This document shows, piece by piece, positions 57,159-64,000 of a stretch of 64,000 nt of DNA. The stretch comes from Panicum virgatum. Its lineage: Eukaryota > Streptophyta > Magnoliopsida > Poales > Poaceae. The translations under genes and the position numbers were made by a program. The notes beneath the pieces were generated by a model. It saw only the letters and a list, made by a program, of their open reading frames with translations. It ran no database searches and was not told where the DNA came from. The stretch lies in assembly GCF_016808335.1 (NCBI RefSeq), contig NC_053136.1, positions 5,934,531-5,998,530 on the forward strand, in the 5' to 3' direction. The first letter of the stretch is position 1; each line of letters opens with the position of its first letter.

Positions 57159-59689
57159 CTACTGGTCCGGCTGTCGCGGTACGGCGAGGAAGCGGTCCGG
57201 GTCGTCATCGTCGTCGAATGGCGAACCCTCAGTGACAGACGGGAGCTGCTGGTCGGAGCTGACTGGGGGTGTAACTATCGTGGAGGCTCTCGTGCTAGCA
57301 CTGCCTGGAAGAGGGTATGTAGATGTGGTAACCGGCTCAGCAGAAGAAGTGTCAGCATCTGAAGTAGTGAGTGCTGAAGCTGCCGGCTGTGTCGACTGTG
57401 GAACTATAGACTCCTCTGCTCCTCCCCCTGAAGGTAGTGTCTGAGGTACAAAGGGGAGGGTGACTGACTGAACTGCCGACGGAGAGTCCTGGAAGAGTGT
57501 AGTCGCTGGCAGTGGTGAGAAGAGCGGACGACCGGCAGACCCAAGGAGTGCTGACATCGAGAACATGGTCTCCGGTGTCGCCGTAGTAGTTGGAGCTGCA
57601 GTAGGGGCTGGAGCTGGAGTGACTGCAAGCTGAGGTGCTCCAATACCCTGAAGGTCTGGTTGTCTTGGCTGTTGCGGGGCGAGTCCGGTGTGAGTGTAAA
57701 GCTGTGTAATCATCCCGAACATCGCCATCATGCCCTGCTGCATCTGCTGGAACTGAGCGTCTGTCCTCTGTGATACTTGGTCAATGAGCCCGACAAAACG
57801 CTCCTCTGCTGCAGCATGCTCTCTGGCGGCCTCCCTCTGTATCGTTGCAAGCTGAGCCTCATGGGCTCTCCTGGCCTCCTCCTGTGCTATCCGATCCTCT
57901 CTCTGCTGAGTGACAAGCTGCTGTAGGAGAGAGGTAAGCTCGGACGGCTGAGTCAACTGAGACTCTGTAACAGTAGCAGCTGCTGGTGAGTCTGGAGCTG
58001 GCTCTCGGGACCCTCCTGCCTCGTGGTCATGACTAGCTGGGGCTGCAGGAAAGTACTCGACGTCCTCGGAGGAGTCTGACTCAAGCTCAGACCAGTGTAT
58101 CTCATCATCTCCTTCGGGAAGTTGTGCCTCTGCTGCCAGAAGTGCCTCGTCCTCCTGTGCTACTCGGGCCTATGCCTCTGGTGATAGAGGTGCCATAGCA
58201 GCTCTCTCGGCCTGTCTGCCTCTCCTCCGGTCCTAGAGAGCTGTCGGACGGTAAACTGGGAGCCGGAGAGCCTCATCCTGACGGTATACTGCACTGACAG
58301 GTGACTCAGCTGGCACAATCATCGAGCAGATATAACTGATCCAGTGAGCATAAGGAAACTGATGTATGACACCCATCCCGTCAGTGATCACATCCTCGAT
58401 CTTAGCCAAAAAGAAGTCAACTATATCGAACGGCTCGTGAGTGAGGATGTGAAGTAGTAATAGCTGCTGCAAGCCAGTGAACCCCTCTGGGTAGCCACTC
58501 CTTGGTAACAGAGTCCTCCGGAGGGCCATATGAACTGCATACGCCTCTGGGGTCAGCAGGTTGGGGACTCTGGCATACGACGCTGGAAACGGCTGGCGGA
58601 AGCACTGAGAGATCGCCTCGTGAGAAGGTGCAATCCCGCCAATCATAGCTCTGCGCGGTGGATCTGCGTCTCTGTATACCATCTCATGCAAGGAGACATC
58701 GACCAGATCGACTCCGAGAATCCCTGCAATCGTCGCCCTCGACAGACCAAAGACCTGGCCTCCAAACACGAAGTGTACGGCTCGGCGCTCGGGAGCGATC
58801 CTGGCTGTGGCATAAAACACTCTAACCCAGTCCTCTATGTACCTGTTCTGCTCTATCTGAAGTAACCTGGGCAGGCCTCTGAAGTGAGCAAAATGCTCTC
58901 TGACATCTGCTCCCCCTGCAGCTGTCCACAGTGAGACCCAGTCTAGCACCCTGTGCGGAAAGATCATGTGCCCTCGCCTCTGGTAGGTCTCGTAGAAGCT
59001 GGCCTGAAGAAGTGTCCAGAATCTACGGTCAACCCTGCTGTCACGGGTCACGGGGAACCAGTCCTCCTCTCCAACACTCCACCTGAGCCTCTTGACTTTC
59101 GCCGCATTGGCCTTGGTCAAGTTCTAGAGCAGCACACATGGCTCCAGACGCACAACAGTGTCCAACGGAACACTACGCGCTCGGCCTCTAGGGCTTCGGC
59201 TCTACGGGCTGCTGCTGCTGCTGCTGTGGACCTGCGAGGCTCCTGTGGCTGGTGACCTCCTCGCGTCCTCGGTCCAGTGCGACGCTCAGTCGCAGGCGAA
59301 GACTCTCCTGCTGGGGACGTTTGCCGAGTGCGGCCAGAACGTCGTAGAGTCGGTGACCCCTGTGTGCTATGCCCCTAAGACTGCTCAGACTGCTCTGCCT
59401 CTGAATCTGCATTTGAATCTGCAGCTGTATCTGAGTGATCTGATTCTGCTGCTGCCTCAGTCGTGGCTCAGGTGGCCCTGGCACCTCGGACTCTGCCCAT
59501 ACCTCGACCTCTGCCCCTGCCCCTAGCTGGCTGCTCCCTGATCGCGAATGGACGAGCACGGCTTGACACCTGCTCCTCGGCGGCCTTGGCCACCATCTTG
59601 GCCCTCTCGGCCTCTCTCTCTGCGCGAGTCTGCTTGCGGACGGGCTTCTTGACCACAAATTCCTTTCCCTTTCTCTTCTCGCGACCCAT
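57159..59689 (-). pseudogene. ORF3 of the Copia element (Sirevirus env-like position), broken
   Basis: This coding region lies between pol and the 3' LTR, in the same direction. It starts at ATG 59689 with a basic stretch (MGREKRKGKEFVVKKPVRK) and RGRGRGRGMGR, shifts frame into a glutamine-rich segment (59188-59470), then has a 295-codon folded-looking domain (59120-58233; RVLDWVSLWTAAGG, FVFGGQVFGLSRATIAGILG, LLPRSGYPEGFTGLQQLLLL). After two in-frame stops it ends in an acidic, glutamine- and proline/serine-rich coiled-coil tail (57956-57159). The middle domain resembles the putative plant transposon protein domain found in some retroelements. No clear transmembrane segment or signal peptide supports an envelope role. 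Frameshifts and stops make this copy inactive; the function is unknown. Confidence 0.6.
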
Positions 59690-60460
59690 CACGATCAGGC
59701 AATCTGTCGAACACCTCGCGAGCTCTGATTGGCTGCGGCTGCGGCGTGAACGGCATGGAGCCGCGGCTGCATGGCACGGCGTGTGAGAGCGGCGGCTCAG
59801 AACGCGGCGGTGGCGCGGAGTAGCAGTGGTGGTGGCGCGGAGGCGCTCGGGCGGCGCAGGCGGCGGTGGTGCACGAGCGGCGTGAGCGCGCGCGCGGGCG
59901 GTGGTGGCGCAGGCTGGACGTGGCGGCGGCCTGGGCCGGTGGCGAGGATGGCGTGCGGCGCGTGGAGCAAAGGGTGCGAAGCGGCGGCGGCTAGGTGGAC
60001 GAGCGGCGGCGCGGGATCGGCGATGGCGGCTGCGGAGTCGAGCGGGGGTGCGGCGGCGTGAAGAAGGAAAAGAGAAACAGAGGAGCGCGGCGTGGGCAAG
60101 ACACTTATATGACAGGTGGGCCCCGCGATTTTCCTTAACGCCGGTTAAACCGATGCTTAGGTTTAGAACACCGGTTGATTGCATCGGTGTAGTTCACCTG
60201 AGACTCCTGCAGAAAAACATCTGAACGCCGGTTGATCCGACGATATGCAATTTGAACTCACCGGTTGAACGCTGCTAACACCGGTTGATTGCTGGGTCAG
60301 ATCTGAGTTACGTTCACCGGTTGATCCGATGCTGTGATTTTTGTATACGCCGGTTGAACGCCTGGTTTGACTGAGCTGAGACAGAAACTTAGTAACGCCG
60401 GTTAAGCCGATGGGTATAGATCCATTAGGCGTCGGTTTAACCGGTGAACCAAAAAACCCC
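59690..60460 (-). promoter_or_regulatory. GC-rich leader and AACCGG repeat array upstream of ORF3
   Basis: Read on the minus strand, an array of at least nine motifs of the type CACCGGTTAAACCGATG / GCCGGTTGAACG (60452-60134) is followed by a TATA-like GTCATATAAGTGTC (about 60100), then a GC-rich, ATG-poor leader to the ORF3 start. This resembles a grass gene promoter plus 5'UTR and may provide a separate ORF3 transcript. Related motifs recur in the LTR at 55930-56410. Confidence 0.4.
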
Positions 60461-61090
60461 TCACTCAGCTCACTCTTCTATGCTAAGTCCAATAAAGTTA
60501 TAAAAAATAAAATAAAAACTAAACTCAAGTTAATGGACTTGCATAGGCGACTTTACCCCTCAAAATATTTAGGATAGCACACTAGCTTAATAATTTTTCT
60601 TTTCGAATACAAGGAAAAACCGCAAAAGCGAGACAAAGCGCCAAATAAAATGTATGAGCCTTGTCATAGGAATATTGAAGATAGAGAGCTTCAAACTCAT
60701 CATGACATAACTCACTAGGCAATAACGCACCTAACACTTTGCTCTTTTCACTTTTCTTGAATTAAGATCTTGTATATGAAACAAGTCTCATTTTCATCAA
60801 GTGATCTCCTTTGTGACTCTTACGCATGCAATGATAATGCAAACTACAACCACATGTAAAAGAAGAGTAAACATGAAGTGCACAACTATATGACAAGAAA
60901 TGCATAACAAGAAATTAAGATCTACTTGTCAAGTTTGAACCCACAGGAAGCTTCTTCATGATTAGCCTTTCTACAAACCTAGAAGAAAACAAGTGGACCA
61001 CCACCTCTAGCTAAACCCTTGCTCATCACTATCTTACCATGGTTAGACAAGTATCCTATATGTATGCATTTTTCTATATGACATGACAAC
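60461..61090. other. Spacer between pol and ORF3 leader
   Basis: AT-rich sequence downstream of the pol stop; no coding region or repeat was recognised. Confidence 0.5.
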
Positions 61091-64000
61091 TTACATGACG
61101 TTTGCCGCATCTAACACATTAAGCTCATTCCGTAGCCTAACAAAAGTACTCTCGTCTAAAGGTTTTGTGAAAATATCTGCCAATTGCTCCTTGGATCTCA
61201 CACCTTGAAGAGATATGTCTCCTTTAGCTTCATGATCACGCAAGAAGTGATGGCAAATATCAATGTGCTTTGTGCGAGAGTGTTGAACCGGATTTTTGGC
61301 AATTTTTACGGCACTTTCATTGTCACAAAAGAGTGGGATCTTATCTTGTTTCACACCAAAGTCCAAAAGGGTTTGCTTCATATATAGGATTTGGGCACAA
61401 CATGCACCGGCCGCTATATATTCCGCTTCCGCGGTGGACAAAGCCACAGAATTTTGCTTCTTACTTGACCAAGAAACTAGAGAACGCCCAAGCAAGTGGC
61501 AACCCCCAGAGGTACTCTTGCGATCCACACGGCTTTCGGCAAAATCCGAATCCGAGTATCCCAAGAGATCTAAGCTAGAGCCTTTGGGGTACCACAAGCC
61601 TATGCTAGGGGTGTGCTTGAGATACCGAAGGATCCTATTCACAGCCGAGAGGTGTGATTCCTTTGGGTTTGCTTGAAAGCGGGCACACAAGCACACACTA
61701 AACATTATATCGGGCCTAGATGCGGTATGGTAAAGCAAAGACCCTATCATAGAACGATAGATGGATTGATCAACCGGTTTACCGTCTACATCCAAGTCGA
61801 GATGCCCATTGGTTGCCATGGGTGTCTTGATCGGCTTGCACTCATCCATCTTGAACTTCTTCAAGATATCTTTAGTATACTTTTCTTGAGGGATGAATGT
61901 TCCTTCCTTTAATTGTTTGACTTGAAAACCAAAGAAGAAGGTCAACTCGCCGATCATGGACATCTCGAATTCCCTAGACATCATGGTAGCAAACTCATGG
62001 CTTAGTGAATCATTAGTTGAGCCAATGACAATATCGTCAACATAAATTTGACAAATGAAAAGATCCCCGTTGACGTCTTTTGTGAACAAAGTGGTGTCCA
62101 CCCTCCCGATCTTGAAGCCTTGCATGATTAGGAAGTCACGAAGCCTCTCATACCAAACCCTTGGAGCTTGTTTGAGCCCATAGAGTGCCTTGTGCAACCT
62201 ATAAACATGGTTAGGATTCTTCGGATCTTCAAACCCGGGAGGTTGCTCAACATAAACAAGTTCATTAATTTCGCCATTTAAGAATGCACTTTTCACATCC
62301 ATTTGATATAACTTGATATTGTGATGTGAAGAGTAAGCAAGAAGGATGTGGATAGCTTCAAGTCTTGCGACCGGAGCAAAGGTTTCACCAAAATCCAAAC
62401 CTTCGACTTGAGAAAACCCTTTTGCCACAAGTATTGCTTTGTTGTGTATCACCACCCCATGTTTATCTTGCTTGTTCCGAAAGACCCACTTAGTGCCGAT
62501 GATGTTCTTGTCTTTCGGAGGAGATTCGAGGACCCAAACTTCATTGCGGGTGAAGTTGTTCAATTCTTCTTGCATGGCCATCACCCAATCCGAGTCCTCA
62601 AGTGCTTCCTCTATGCTAGTGGGTTCAATACAAGAAACAAACGAGTAATATTCGCAAAATGAAGTATGCTTAGAGCGGGTTCTTACTCCCTTGGTAGGAC
62701 TACCAATGATTTGACCAATTGGATGATCCTTGGAGATGCGACCATGCTTCACTAGCGGTACTTGCGTGGATGCTTGTTGGGGTGGATCATGGGTGACTTG
62801 TGCTTGTGGTGGAACATTTTGCTCTTCTTGTTTTTGGACTTGGGGTGTTGGCGTTGGCACATTTTCTTGAGGTTGTGGATCATCTTTTTCTTGATCTTCA
62901 TCCACTTGGGGTGCCGTAGAGGTGATTGGTGTAGATGAGGAAGGTCCTCCCCCTTGATCATTGCCTTCATGCACCTCTTCCGGCTTGATATCCCCAATGG
63001 ACATCTTCTTCAAAGCTTCATCAATCTCCTCATCACCTACATTGTCATAGCCAACAACCTCCTCTTGGGAGCCATTAGATTCATCAAACTCCACATCACA
63101 AGTTTCTTCAACTAACCCGGAGATTTGATTGAATACTCTATATGCTTTGGAGTTTGATGCATAACCAAGAAATAAACCTTCATCACATCTACTTTCAAAC
63201 TTACCGAGCCTTTTCTTCTTGTAAATGAAGCATTTGCAACCAAAGACTCGAAAATAGGATATATTTGGTTTCTTCCCGGTGATGAGCTCATATGGAGTTT
63301 TCTTGAGGAGTTGGTGAGGATACACTCGGTTGGATGCATGGCAAGCCGTGTTGATTGCTTCTGCCCAAAACTTCTCGGACATGCCATAATCATCCAACAT
63401 TGCTCTTGCTAGAGTGATGAGTGTCTTATTCTTTCTTTCCACCACTCTATTTTGTTGAGGCGTGTAGGTGGCGGAGAACTCATGCTTGATGCCCTCTTCA
63501 TCGCACCATTCTTCAATCTTCATATTTTTGAACTCGGTGCTGTTGTCACTTCGGATCTTCACAATTGGGGAGTTGTACTCCCTTTGAGCTCTTCTTGCAA
63601 ATGTCTTGAAGACGTCCGGAGTTTCACCCTTATCGCCTAGAAACATGACCCAAGTATAACGTGAAAAATCATCAACGATTACTAGGCAATAGAGGTTACC
63701 ACCAATGCTCTTGTATGTAGTTGGACCAAAGAGATCCATATGTAGTAGCTCGAGCGGCTTGGAGGTAGACAACATCGTCTTGATGGGATGATGTGTTGCA
63801 ACTTACTTCCCGGCTTGACATGCTTTACATAGCTTGTTCTTGTCAAATGTGACGTCCTTCAAGCCGGTGATCATCCCTCTCTTGTGGGCTTTCTTGAGGT
63901 TGCTCATGCCAATAAGAACAATTCTTCTATGCCAAAGCCACCCAAGAGATGACTTGGTGAAGAGGCATGTCATGGTGCTTGTTTGCTTTGAAGAGAAATC
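61091..64000 (-). pseudogene. Copia (Sirevirus-like) pol, partial, with a nonsense codon
   Basis: The frame enters from the right edge with the GAG-pre-integrase zinc region (SSLGWLWHRR, LCKACQAGK), meets a TAA at 63803-63805 where the family has glutamine, and then runs open from 63775 to 61091 (894 codons). Domains in order are integrase ([17 protein letters not shown], where the family has [15 protein letters not shown]), an acidic proline/glutamine linker, reverse transcriptase ([19 protein letters not shown], intact YVDD) and RNase H ([27 protein letters not shown]), ending in the conserved [13 protein letters not shown] region. The zinc-binding second histidine (usual AHVGM) is lost, reading VLIGM. 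Gag and the 5' LTR lie beyond the window. Confidence 0.93.

Noticed and set aside
57159..59689. Calling ORF3 a true envelope gene
   Set aside because: No signal peptide, furin-like site or clear transmembrane segment was seen; only the position behind pol resembles env.
59771..60224. ORFs opposite the ORF3 leader
   Set aside because: High-GC, low-complexity frames antisense to the leader; no domain or codon bias.
1..64000. CRISPR arrays, operons, riboswitches, prophage or tRNA/rRNA genes
   Set aside because: No direct-repeat/spacer structure, no Shine-Dalgarno-led gene clusters and no cloverleaf or rRNA core sequence was seen; the window is plant nuclear DNA.

Overview
The window is nuclear DNA of a grass, most likely a panicoid. 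Two interrupted host genes with canonical GT-AG introns lie in a dense, layered transposable-element (TE) landscape of Tourist, Stowaway, hAT and Mutator elements, chromovirus Gypsy, Sirevirus-like Copia, a TRIM, a LINE fragment and a Helitron. No prokaryotic, organellar or CRISPR features were seen. All assignments come from reading the sequence and from recalled family knowledge; no database search was run.

Layout. 1-5.8 kb is gene-free and holds a solo Copia LTR (1533-3054, 5-bp target duplication) and small MITEs. 5.8-16.1 kb on the minus strand is a complete gene for HUB2/BRE1-like 2, the RING E3 ligase that monoubiquitinates histone H2B; 18 coding exons join in frame to 843 codons. One of its introns carries a 279-bp TRIM retrotransposon that directly abuts a hAT-like MITE. 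16.2-17.7 kb, immediately upstream of its leader, holds two hAT-like elements, the first split by a Tourist-like element. 18.2-26.7 kb is a MuDR-like Mutator element with roughly 480-bp terminal inverted repeats and two convergent genes: a small GRF-type zinc-finger gene and a dead mudrA-like transposase split by an LTR insertion. 27.9-31.2 kb on the minus strand is a seven-exon gene for a KAKU4/NUP1-like nuclear-envelope protein (354 aa, tentative name).

31.4-45.8 kb holds a Pack-MULE-like element hit by a 5'-truncated LINE (16-bp target duplication), then two copies of a duplicated segment that both carry broken fasciclin-like arabinogalactan protein (FLA) remnants. Copy 1 is split by a 4.4-kb Helitron, and copy 2 preserves the empty site. 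Between the copies are a FAR1-like pseudogene, an LTR and a short 4CL-like C-terminal remnant.

45.8-64 kb is a retrotransposon nest. A minus-strand chromovirus lies in FLA copy 2; its 3' LTR is interrupted by a 3.4-kb solo LTR, and its pol frame is interrupted by a Sirevirus-like Copia element (minus strand) that runs off the right end of the window. Only HUB2 and the KAKU4-like gene look intact. Apart from the MULE zinc-finger ORF, which is probably truncated, every recognisable TE coding region contains stops, frameshifts, a deletion or a truncation.
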